From a bacterium MS4 (GTDB lineage Bacteria; Bacillota; Clostridia; Oscillospirales; Acutalibacteraceae): DNA of 64,000 bases. Under the pieces are notes generated by a model. That model saw only the letters and a list, made by a program, of their open reading frames with translations. It was not told the DNA's origin and ran no database searches. Location: the NCBI GenBank assembly GCA_000752215.1, contig CCFG01000011.1, positions 379,109-443,108 of the forward strand, in the 5' to 3' direction. A program made the translations under genes and the position numbers. Shown here piece by piece: positions 19,066 through 26,426 of this stretch. Each line of letters begins with the position of its first letter. The stretch's first letter is position 1.

Positions 19066-19311
19066 ATGAAACCGAGCAAAAACAAGAAACCAGCCGTCGT
19101 GGCGGTTACCATGATGATCGGCGCGATTTCCGCCGCCATGATGGCATTTACGGCCGTACTGAACATCTGCGCTTTTATCAGGATTGTTCGCTGTACCAAT
19201 ACGGTACAGAAATCACTGCCAGAAATTGAAAAAGCCGCGCGGCTCTACAGGAAGAACCACACGGCGGAAAAAACGGACAGTGAACAAAAAACGGATAACC
19301 TATCTTCCTGA
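19066..19311 (+). CDS. Small single-pass membrane protein of unknown function
   Basis: 81-residue protein with a basic N-terminus (MKPSKNKKP), one hydrophobic segment at about residues 10-36 and a charged lysine/glutamate-rich tail. The AGGGG ribosome site at 17 bases after the pfk stop makes it a plausible last gene of the polyphosphate operon. I do not recognise a family. Confidence 0.6.
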   Translation: MKPSKNKKPAVVAVTMMIGAISAAMMAFTAVLNICAFIRIVRCTNTVQKSLPEIEKAARLYRKNHTAEKTDSEQKTDNLSS

Positions 19312-19350
19312 AACAAGCATCCGCCGGCTGAGCCGGCGGATGCTTGTTTT
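19312..19350 (+). terminator. Terminator of the ppx-ppk-pfk operon
   Basis: AACAAGCATCCGCCGGC and its exact complement flank a TGA loop and end in TTTT. The strong stem also reads as a terminator on the opposite strand. Confidence 0.85.
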
Positions 19351-19450
19351 ACAGCAATTCCATTTCAGTTTGCAAGATAAAACATATCACTCCCCCGCCT
19401 TCGGCGGGGGAGTGACACAACCTTGTTGCAGATCAACCGGAAACGCTGTA
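19350..19450 (+). repeat. Nested palindromic repeat, copy 2 (MITE-like)
   Basis: 101-bp copy starting TACAGCAATTCCATTTCAG and ending CGGAAACGCTGTA. The central hairpin has perfect 13-bp arms (TCACTCCCCCGCC and its complement, loop TTC). The outer stem sequence differs from copy 1 on both arms, so pairing is kept. It abuts the operon terminator and lies between convergent genes. Confidence 0.85.
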
Positions 19451-19460
19451 GATTGAATAT

Positions 19461-19907
19461 TTATGATACCGTAATGTGGTCTTTGAGACCCGCGAATGTT
19501 TTTTCACCGATGCCGCTGACCTTCCTAATTTCCTCTATGCTTTTAAAAGGACCGTTTTTCTCCCGATAATCCACAATTCGCTTCGCGATCACGTCGCCGA
19601 TTCCGTCCAGGCCGTCGCTCAGCTGCTGGGCGGTGGCAGTATTGATATTGATTTTTCCGTTGACCGCCGGGGTCTCGTCCGCAATCTTCTCCGGTTTGGA
19701 TGAAAGGGCGGAAGCTGCAAAGGACGAAGCCTCCGATCCGGTTTTCGGGATATACGTTTCATCAGCCGACGCAGAAGCGTCCGTCGTGACAACAAGATCG
19801 GAAAGAGAAACTTCGGGCACATAAAACGCATTATACCCGATAATGAGGGCAAACAGTACCGCCGCGATTACCATGAGATACCGCACATGCAAAGTTTCAT
19901 CATCCAT
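19461..19907 (-). CDS. comEA: ComEA-like helix-hairpin-helix DNA-binding protein
   Basis: Surface DNA-binding protein related to the competence receptor ComEA. 148 residues: a short cytoplasmic start, a membrane anchor at about residues 9-28, a Ser/Ala-rich linker (40-80), and a C-terminal domain with two helix-hairpin-helix motifs (NINTATAQQLSDGLDGIGDVIAKRI and SIEEIRKVSGIGEKTFAGL). ATG at 19907 follows AGGTGG. It comes 22 bases after the pseudouridine synthase gene and is the last gene of the long minus-strand block. No comEB or comEC lies beside it, so a role in DNA uptake is inferred from the domain only. Confidence 0.88.
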   Translation of the reverse strand: MDDETLHVRYLMVIAAVLFALIIGYNAFYVPEVSLSDLVVTTDASASADETYIPKTGSEASSFAASALSSKPEKIADETPAVNGKININTATAQQLSDGLDGIGDVIAKRIVDYREKNGPFKSIEEIRKVSGIGEKTFAGLKDHITVS

Positions 19908-19929
19908 GCTGAAGCCACCTTATCCAGCG

Positions 19930-20850
19930 CTAATCCTGCTTTAGCTTTTTCAGAAACTGAACAAAGTAAGCCGGAAGCTCGCTGGTGATTTCCATGTATC
20001 GGCCGTCACGCGGATGAAGGAATCCAATCACCTTGGCGTGCAGACACTGACCGTTCAGGTTCGGAACGGGTTTCTTCGGGCCGTAAACCGCATCCCCCGC
20101 AACCGGATGCCCAATGTACGCCATATGCACCCTGATCTGATGCGTGCGACCCGTTTCCAGCCTGCACTGCACATGGGTAAACCCGTTGTACCGTGCAAGA
20201 ACATGGTAATGCGTAACGGCATTGCGGGAGTTCTTTTCGGTCACCGCCATCATCTTCCGGTGGAGCGGGTGTCTGCCGACAGGCGCGTCGATCGTCCCGT
20301 CATCCTCTTTCAGATTGCCGTGGACAACCGCCTCGTAGAGGCGTGTAAAGCTGTGCGCCTTTATCTGCTCGGCCAGCTTCCGATGGGAAAAATCATTTTT
20401 CGCCACAATCAGCAGACCGCTTGTATCCTTATCTATGCGGTGAACGATGCCGGGCCGGATAACCCCGTTGATTCCGGAAAGCGAATCGCCGCAGTGCGCC
20501 AGAAGGGCGTTGACCAGCGTGCCGGTGTGGTTACCGGCGGCCGGGTGCACCACCATCCCCTTTGGCTTATTGACGACCAGCAAATCCGCGTCCTCATACA
20601 GAATTTCCAGAGGAATTTCCTCCGGCTGGACATCCAGCTTTTCCGGCTCGGGAACGACGAGGTCAATGCAGTCGCCTGCCGTACCCCGGTAGCTTTTCGT
20701 AAGGGGCTTTCCGTTCAGGGTCGCATTGCCCCGCTCAATCAGCTTTTCCGCCGCAGAGCGCGTGATATTTTCCGTTTTTTCGCTGACAAGCTTGTCCAGC
20801 CGGATACCGGAATCTTCCGGATGTATCTCAATTTGAATCATCTTCTGCAT
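19930..20850 (-). CDS. rluD: RluD-family 23S rRNA pseudouridine synthase
   Basis: Converts uridine to pseudouridine in structured RNA, probably 23S rRNA helix 69 by family. 306 residues. An S4 RNA-binding domain (RLDKLVSEKTENITRSAAEKLI) is followed by the catalytic domain with the active aspartate in HRIDKDTSGLLIVAK, plus RLYEAVVHG and GRTHQIRVHMAYIGHPVAGD. The longer upstream frame is rejected because it runs through lspA. The ATG at 20850 overlaps the lspA stop (TAATG). The ATG at 20841 is an alternative. lspA-rluD adjacency is conserved in many Firmicutes. Confidence 0.92.
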   Translation of the reverse strand: MQKMIQIEIHPEDSGIRLDKLVSEKTENITRSAAEKLIERGNATLNGKPLTKSYRGTAGDCIDLVVPEPEKLDVQPEEIPLEILYEDADLLVVNKPKGMVVHPAAGNHTGTLVNALLAHCGDSLSGINGVIRPGIVHRIDKDTSGLLIVAKNDFSHRKLAEQIKAHSFTRLYEAVVHGNLKEDDGTIDAPVGRHPLHRKMMAVTEKNSRNAVTHYHVLARYNGFTHVQCRLETGRTHQIRVHMAYIGHPVAGDAVYGPKKPVPNLNGQCLHAKVIGFLHPRDGRYMEITSELPAYFVQFLKKLKQD

Positions 20851-21329
20851 TATTTTGTACGGATAACCTTTTCTGCGTTGCTGTTTAAATCGGAAAAAAA
20901 CAGGATATGAATCATTAGAAACACCGTTCCGACCGTTACGCAGCAATCGGCAAAATTAAAAATCGGAGGAAAAAAGCTGACGGAAATATAATCGACAACG
21001 TATCCATACATCATCCGGTCAATCAGGTTTCCGATTCCCCCGCCGATAATCAGCGTACCGGCCGCATAGGAAAAGAAATTATGCTGCCTGTATTGGAACA
21101 GGGCGTAAATGATGACGGCGGAAATAGTCAGAGTCACCACAACGAAAAGCCAGCGCTGGTTCTGCAGCATTCCGAACGCCGCCCCCCGATTCTGAATATA
21201 AAAGATTTTTAAAAAGCCATTGATCACATGAAAGCCGCTGTTAGGCTGCAGATTGGACGTAACCAGCAGCTTAAGAATCTGGTCGATTGCGACAGCCGCC
21301 GCTGCAAGCAATAGTGCAATAATTGCCAA
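20850..21329 (-). CDS. lspA: Lipoprotein signal peptidase (signal peptidase II)
   Basis: Membrane aspartyl protease that removes the signal peptide from prolipoproteins. 159 residues with four membrane segments. The catalytic aspartates are in GNLIDRMMYG and FNFADCCVTVG, with DYISVSFFPPIFNF between. The N-terminal region NRGAAFGMLQ is also conserved. Start is TTG at 21329 with GGAGAGATTCCG upstream. It is translationally coupled to rluD by a one-base overlap. Confidence 0.95.
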   Translation of the reverse strand: MAIIALLLAAAAVAIDQILKLLVTSNLQPNSGFHVINGFLKIFYIQNRGAAFGMLQNQRWLFVVVTLTISAVIIYALFQYRQHNFFSYAAGTLIIGGGIGNLIDRMMYGYVVDYISVSFFPPIFNFADCCVTVGTVFLMIHILFFSDLNSNAEKVIRTK

Positions 21330-21437
21330 CGGAATCTCTCCTTTTGTATGGTATGATGATGTATGGAAAAGGGCGAACCAGACAGCCCGCCCTTTTTGCA
21401 GTTATTGAAAGCTCATGCGCTACGGCAGGGAGCATTT

Positions 21438-22205
21438 TTAATGACGGTCGTAGATACCTTCGGAAGAATCCTCGCCATCGGCAGTCTCATCCTCATCGCT
21501 GAACTGAATGGAACTGAAATGCTTCGGCTTTCCCTCCGGCGGGAAATCGTCCTCATCGAAATTGGAAACCTCTGTGTTAAACAGGCGGTCCTGCTTCTCA
21601 GAAGGAACCGATTCTTCCAGAGGCTGAGCCTCTTCTTCAGCCGCGGGGGACGGAGAAGCCGGCTCCGGCACCAAAACCTCCGCATTCTGTGCAGGCGCGG
21701 GCGCTGCTTCCGGTTTATGCGCCGGCAGAGCGTCAATTAAGGTAAGGTGCTCTTTATAAAGGCCCAGCAGCTTGGAACGGAAATCCGAAACAGTCTGCTG
21801 AAGGCGCTCCATTTCCTTCTGCTGCTCAGTCACGCTCTGTTTGGCGCCGGAGATAATCCGCTCCGCCTTAATGTTGGCGTCCTTTACAATAATTTCAGCC
21901 TTGTGACGGGATTCGCGGATGGAAGCATCGCCCAGCTTCTGGGCACTGACAAGGGCATTTTTGATCTCATCCTCTTCCAAACGGTAGTCTTCCACTTTTG
22001 CAGCCAATATTTTCATTTTTTCAAGAAGCTGTTCGTTTTCCGCTTTCAGCCTTTCATACGCTTCTTTTTGTTCCAGGTCTTTTTTAAGAAGCGCATCATA
22101 GGATTCCTTTACCTGATCGATAAATTGGTCCACATCGTCGGTACGGTACCCGGAAAAACCGGATTTTCTGAAACTGGCGTTAATAATATCGTTCATTGAT
22201 AGCAT
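21438..22205 (-). CDS. divIVA: DivIVA-domain protein
   Basis: Coiled-coil scaffold that binds curved membrane at poles or septa and organises division. 255 residues. The N-terminal DivIVA motif is NDIINASFRKSGFSGYRTDDVDQFIDQV, with coiled coil from about 30 to 160 (repeating E/K/L heptads). The C-terminal tail from about 165 is disordered, acidic and Pro/Ala-rich, and may bind partners. ATG at 22205 follows GGAGG by 8 bases. Position downstream of sepF and ylmH is the classical Gram-positive division cluster order. Confidence 0.92.
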   Translation of the reverse strand: MLSMNDIINASFRKSGFSGYRTDDVDQFIDQVKESYDALLKKDLEQKEAYERLKAENEQLLEKMKILAAKVEDYRLEEDEIKNALVSAQKLGDASIRESRHKAEIIVKDANIKAERIISGAKQSVTEQQKEMERLQQTVSDFRSKLLGLYKEHLTLIDALPAHKPEAAPAPAQNAEVLVPEPASPSPAAEEEAQPLEESVPSEKQDRLFNTEVSNFDEDDFPPEGKPKHFSSIQFSDEDETADGEDSSEGIYDRH

Positions 22206-22219
22206 GTTCGAGCCCTCCG

Positions 22220-22975
22220 TTAAATATATTTCCTGCCTGTAATACTCAATCTGCCTTTTTTTGTGACGGGCCCAAGGCGGTCAAGAACAAAGCGGCCCTT
22301 TCCCTTGATGGAGAGTTTGCTGTCCGGCGCGACAGACGCCGACACCGAAGTGTTCACTTCATGGTTCAGCATCACCAGCCCGGCGCGAATCATCTCTGAT
22401 GACTTTTCCCTGCTTGTGCCGATGGCAGCCGCGACAATACAGTCCAGCCGCGCGGAAGCGACAACCGCGGAAAAATCTTCAAAGCTTCTGCCAACCGGCA
22501 GCGGCAGTACGGCGCCCTTGACCAGCCGGACACCCACTCTGCCGATTTTCTGTGTCTGGGACAAAAGATAATCGGTTACCTCGCTGCGGGGAAAAATCAC
22601 GCAGCGGCCCTCCTCCACAAGGATATCCCCGAGCGTTTCACGCTGGAGGCCGTTTGCAAGGAGAGCGCCGAGAAAGTCGCGGTGGGTAAGCGTATCGCAG
22701 ACACGATAGCTTGCGGTAACCGCTGCAATGGGAAACGATTCGGTATCCGGCTCTGCAAAGTCCGGAAATGCGCCAAAAACTACACGCTCCGAGCCGTCGT
22801 ATCCGCCCCAGAGCATATAGTTTTTAAAGGAAAGACGATTCATGATTTTCTGTGCCGCAAGCGCCTGACGCTCGTCTAAAAAGCCCACAAAGCGGGGCTT
22901 CGCTCCGCTTTGTGCCAGACGTACGGCATCGCAAAGTTTTGCTTCAAAAATTGCGTCGGCCGACTGTTTCTCCAT
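22220..22975 (-). CDS. ylmH: YlmH-type S4-domain RNA-binding protein
   Basis: RNA-binding protein of the cell-division-linked ylm cluster; YlmH homologues act in ribosome quality control and bind stalled peptidyl-tRNA complexes. 251 residues. The N-terminal region has RFVGFLDERQALAAQKIMNRL, the middle domain has VCDTLTHRDFLGALLANGLQRETLGDI, and the C-terminal S4 domain has SRLDCIVAAAIGTSREKSSEMIRAGLV-like spacing (around residues 178-240). The ATG at 22975 overlaps the sepF stop by one base. Confidence 0.9.
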   Translation of the reverse strand: MEKQSADAIFEAKLCDAVRLAQSGAKPRFVGFLDERQALAAQKIMNRLSFKNYMLWGGYDGSERVVFGAFPDFAEPDTESFPIAAVTASYRVCDTLTHRDFLGALLANGLQRETLGDILVEEGRCVIFPRSEVTDYLLSQTQKIGRVGVRLVKGAVLPLPVGRSFEDFSAVVASARLDCIVAAAIGTSREKSSEMIRAGLVMLNHEVNTSVSASVAPDSKLSIKGKGRFVLDRLGPVTKKGRLSITGRKYI

Positions 22976-23451
22976 TAAAAATAAACACCGTTGTTTTCCA
23001 GCTCATCTAAAACGTCGTCACCCGTCAGGTCAACGTTATAAGGCGTTATAATGAAGGTGCTTGTAGCGACCCTCTTGATCTTTCCGCCGTTCGCGTAAGC
23101 GACGCCGCTCAGAAAATCAATAATACGGCGGGAAACATCCTTGTTTGTATTTTCAAGGTTTAAAACCACCGTATGCATTTTCAAAAGCTCGTCCGCTACT
23201 GCGCAGGTCTCTTCGCCGAAGCGCTCCGGCTTAAACAGAACGACCTGCAGCTGAGCGGTCGCATGGATATTGACGACCTTGTTTCCGCTGTTCTGCACAG
23301 GTGCGCGCTTAATGGTATCGCGTTCACGGATTTCGGCTTCCTCGTTCTGACGGGAGGAAATTTCCTCCTGCTGAACACCGTCATAATCGTAGTCGTACTC
23401 GTCTTCCGGCGGGTTCCACATATCTTTGATTTTTTCTACAATTCCTGCCAT
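22975..23451 (-). CDS. sepF: Cell division protein SepF
   Basis: Membrane-associated FtsZ partner that aligns FtsZ filaments at the septum. 158 residues. An N-terminal amphipathic membrane-targeting segment (MAGIVEKIKDMW) is followed by an acidic Asp/Tyr linker (residues 13-40). The globular SepF domain spans about 75-158, with VVLFKPERFGEE and TNKDVSRRIIDFLSGVAYANGG. ATG at 23451 has AGGAGG upstream. It lies between yggS and ylmH, as in Bacillus. Confidence 0.95.
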   Translation of the reverse strand: MAGIVEKIKDMWNPPEDEYDYDYDGVQQEEISSRQNEEAEIRERDTIKRAPVQNSGNKVVNIHATAQLQVVLFKPERFGEETCAVADELLKMHTVVLNLENTNKDVSRRIIDFLSGVAYANGGKIKRVATSTFIITPYNVDLTGDDVLDELENNGVYF

Positions 23452-23471
23452 CGCTAAGCCTCCTGTAATGA

Positions 23472-24209
23472 TTATTGATTGTATATTCTTGGGCCAAACA
23501 GAGCAGAACCAATTCTAACCATATTGGCTCCCAATAAGATTGCCTGGGAATAATCGGACGACATGCCCATGGACAAGTAATCCATATTAACATTATCTAT
23601 TTTTTTATCCCTGATGTCAATAAAATGTTGAGACATCTTTGAAAAATATCCCTGTGTTTCGCCGCTGTCCGCGTCTGCAGGGGGAATCGCCATCAAACCG
23701 CGGATATGGATCGACGGCAAAAGCGAAATCTGCCCGATCAGATCGTGCAGCTCCGGCGGCAGCACCCCCGATTTGTTGGGCTCGCTCCCGATATTGACCT
23801 CGATCAGAACGTCGGTCGTAAGGCCTCCGGCAAGCGAAAGACGAGAAATTTCCTTTGCCAGCTTAACGCTGTCCACCGACTGGATCATGGAGACCTTCCC
23901 CACTATATTTTTCACCTTATTGGTCTGTAAGTGCCCGATAAACTGGAGCTCGCACCGGGAAAGCGAATAGGCGTCGTACTTTTCGCAAAGCTCCTGCACT
24001 TTATTTTCACCGATATGGTTGATGCCGAGCGCGATCCCGTGATTGATCACCTCCACCGGAACGGTTTTCGTGGCCGCAAGAAGCGTGATATCCTGCGGGC
24101 GGCGTCCCGACTTTACGGCGGCGTCGGCTATATTGCTGCGGATCGCCTTCAGATTTTCTTCCAAATCCGAAAACCGGCGGTCAAAATCATTTGACGACTT
24201 TTCCATCAT
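23472..24209 (-). CDS. yggS: YggS/PROSC-type pyridoxal phosphate homeostasis protein
   Basis: PLP-binding single-domain protein that keeps vitamin B6 and amino acid pools balanced; no catalytic activity is assigned to the family. About 245 residues. The PLP lysine is in LLAATKTVPVEVI, and further motifs are IGENKVQELCEKYDA, FIGHLQTNKVKNIV, IEVNIGSEPNKSGV and SMGMSSDYSQAILLGANMVRIGSALFG. ATG at 24209 is preferred over the longer TTG start at 24230 because GGAAGGGA lies upstream. It overlaps the end of the HlyD-like gene. It corresponds to ylmE in the Gram-positive ylm cluster. Confidence 0.93.
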   Translation of the reverse strand: MMEKSSNDFDRRFSDLEENLKAIRSNIADAAVKSGRRPQDITLLAATKTVPVEVINHGIALGINHIGENKVQELCEKYDAYSLSRCELQFIGHLQTNKVKNIVGKVSMIQSVDSVKLAKEISRLSLAGGLTTDVLIEVNIGSEPNKSGVLPPELHDLIGQISLLPSIHIRGLMAIPPADADSGETQGYFSKMSQHFIDIRDKKIDNVNMDYLSMGMSSDYSQAILLGANMVRIGSALFGPRIYNQ

Positions 24210-25473
24210 ATAAATCAGTCCCTTCCACAACTACTTCATCAAACAGCTTCACGGTTGAATCGGTCATCAGGTCCTCCTTCGGAGGGTCAGTCTGGCAGAT
24301 GGCGTAATTCGCCGTACTGAACAACGGAAAAATCTGCCTGAACTCTATTTCACTGCCGTGCATGACATACACGCCCTTGACTTCCCTGGTAACAGAAGTT
24401 GCCTTGCCGTCGCTGTCTTTTCCTGTTTTCGTCACCTTGGCAAAATGAATCGCTTTCTGGCTCACACGGATTCCCGTGTACTTTTCGATCTGAATCTGCG
24501 CCGTGGCGTTGCGGATCAGCGCCAGAGAAGAATTCATACTGCTGCTCTGCAGAATAACGACCGCTTCAGTGTCTTTGTCCGCCTGATTTACCGCGGCGAC
24601 CGTCGCCGGGACAGTTTGGTTAGAGGCAAACGGAAACTGAATGGATACGGCGTCGCCCTCCTTGAACTTGGAGGCTTTGTCAGCCGCTGCCAGACAGGCG
24701 AAATACCAGTCGTAATCTTCACAGATTTTCCCCGCGGAGCCGCTTTGCCCCGCCGGTTTTTCCTTTTGCTTTTCCTTGAATTCCGCAGGTGTAACGGTCA
24801 ACAGCTTGTCATAGTCGTAAACCGATTCATAGCCATCCACGGAGCTGATAAAATAACCCGACGCCGGAGCGGTAACAGAGCCGGTCGCCGCGCTGTTGGA
24901 TTTGGACAGCGTATCGCGCTCCGCTTTCAGCGCATTGATTCTGGTATTGAAATTCGCCGTCTTGTCCGTTACGATCTGGCGCTCGTTGATCAGGTAGAGC
25001 AAATCTTCGCGGCTGTTCGTCAGCTCGGTGTATTCGCCCGACTGGATGCAGTCCAGCAAATCCACCAGTTTCAGGTTGATCTGCGAGCCGATGGAGCCGA
25101 TGCTCGCCGCATAGGTATCCCCCGGCGTGCTGAGCTTCTGCAGCTTGGAAATCTGGTAATCGAGATCGGCAATCTGCTGCTGTGCCGCGGCACTCTGCTC
25201 GTTCGGATAAATCTTCGCGACTGTGCCACCCTTTGCCACCTTTCCCCCGTCGTTGATGCTGTAAGTGATCACGCCGTTGACTTTGGTATTCATCAGTTTT
25301 TCTTTCCTGACGGCGGTGCCGGTCACCTGTACGGTGTCCGCCGTGCTGGCGTAGGACGCCGTTTCCGTCTGAACCTTTGCGTAATGGGAGTTATAAATCT
25401 GATATCCCATATAAATAAACAGAAGGATGGCCACAACAGCCGATGCGATTCTTCTCAGCAGCGGACTATTCAT
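24187..25473 (-). CDS. HlyD-like membrane-fusion/adaptor protein
   Basis: About 428 residues with a short cytoplasmic start and one membrane anchor (about residues 8-28). The extracytoplasmic region has a lipoyl/barrel-sandwich half (GGKVAKGGTVAKIYPNE), a central coiled coil (about 90-200) and the returning half-motif (TGSVTAPASGYFISS near 205), followed by a beta domain. No RND or ABC transporter lies beside it. Clostridial genomes often carry such a protein by the sepF genes, and an envelope or division role is conceivable but unproven. ATG at 25473 (MNSPLLRR) is 9 bases after AAAGG. It overlaps the end of miaA. Confidence 0.72.
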   Translation of the reverse strand: MNSPLLRRIASAVVAILLFIYMGYQIYNSHYAKVQTETASYASTADTVQVTGTAVRKEKLMNTKVNGVITYSINDGGKVAKGGTVAKIYPNEQSAAAQQQIADLDYQISKLQKLSTPGDTYAASIGSIGSQINLKLVDLLDCIQSGEYTELTNSREDLLYLINERQIVTDKTANFNTRINALKAERDTLSKSNSAATGSVTAPASGYFISSVDGYESVYDYDKLLTVTPAEFKEKQKEKPAGQSGSAGKICEDYDWYFACLAAADKASKFKEGDAVSIQFPFASNQTVPATVAAVNQADKDTEAVVILQSSSMNSSLALIRNATAQIQIEKYTGIRVSQKAIHFAKVTKTGKDSDGKATSVTREVKGVYVMHGSEIEFRQIFPLFSTANYAICQTDPPKEDLMTDSTVKLFDEVVVEGTDLYDGKVVK

Positions 25474-26426
25474 CGTTCCCATCCTTTCCGATCGATTATC
25501 CGGAATGCCTGTTGGATCACTCCGTCAAAATCCGTGTACTCGTCCACCATAATCCAATGGATGTTTCCGTCACGGCGGAACCAGGTAAGCTGGCGCTTGG
25601 CGTACCGGCGGCTTTCCCGCTTAACGGACTCGACCGCCTCATCCAGAGAGCACTCCGAGCGGAAATACGGCAAAAGCTCCTTGTAGCCGATCGCCTGCAA
25701 AGCAGTCTGGGCGCCGGGCCGGTTCAGAATTTCTTCCGCTTCCGCCAGCAGCCCGTCCTGCATCATCCGGTCCACCCGCAGATTGATCCTGTCATAGAGC
25801 TTTTGGCGGTCCTGAAAGTCGAGACCGATGATGCACGCGTCGTACGGGGAAGGCATTTGCCTTGACAGCTCAAACTGTTCGGTCATTGTGACGCCGGTCG
25901 TGCGGTAAATCTCAATGGCACGGATCACTCGCCCCAGATTGTTCGGATGAATCCGCTGTGCAGACGTGGGGTCAAAGCTGCGCAATTCGTCGATCAGCGT
26001 CTGCACGCCCAGCTTTTCGGCCTTTTCGGCAAGTTCCTTTCTCAGAGCTTCGTCCTTATCGTTCTCGGTAAACCGTATATTTTGCAGGAGAGAGCGGATA
26101 TAAAGCCCGGTTCCCCCCGCAATGACCGGCAGTCTGCCGCGCGCGTGCACCTCCGAAATGCAGTCCGAAGCAAGCGAGACATAGTCCGCCACGCTGAACG
26201 GCTGGGAAAGCGGTGCAAAATCGATCAGATGATGCGGCACACCGCGCATTTCTTCCGCCGTCGGCTTGGCCGTGCCGATATTCATTCCTTTGTAAATCTG
26301 CATGGAATCGGCTGAAATCACTTCACCGTTCCTGCTGAGCGCAAGCTCCACCGCAAGACGGCTTTTGCCGGAAGCGGTCGGGCCTACAACCGCGGCAACC
26401 GGGATTTTTTCTTTCCTGTTCATCAT
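25470..26426 (-). CDS. miaA: tRNA dimethylallyltransferase MiaA
   Basis: Adds the dimethylallyl group to A37 of tRNAs that read UNN codons, the step before MiaB-dependent methylthiolation. 318 residues. The P-loop is VVGPTASGKSRLAVELA, followed by ISADSMQIYKGMNIGTAKPT, HHLIDFAPLSQPFSVADY and GGTGLYIRSLL. The C-terminal region has RYAKRQLTWFRRD. ATG at 26426 overlaps the mutL stop (ATGATGA), and the ATG at 26423 is an alternative. miaB is about 6 kb upstream in the same block. Confidence 0.95.
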   Translation of the reverse strand: MMNRKEKIPVAAVVGPTASGKSRLAVELALSRNGEVISADSMQIYKGMNIGTAKPTAEEMRGVPHHLIDFAPLSQPFSVADYVSLASDCISEVHARGRLPVIAGGTGLYIRSLLQNIRFTENDKDEALRKELAEKAEKLGVQTLIDELRSFDPTSAQRIHPNNLGRVIRAIEIYRTTGVTMTEQFELSRQMPSPYDACIIGLDFQDRQKLYDRINLRVDRMMQDGLLAEAEEILNRPGAQTALQAIGYKELLPYFRSECSLDEAVESVKRESRRYAKRQLTWFRRDGNIHWIMVDEYTDFDGVIQQAFRIIDRKGWER

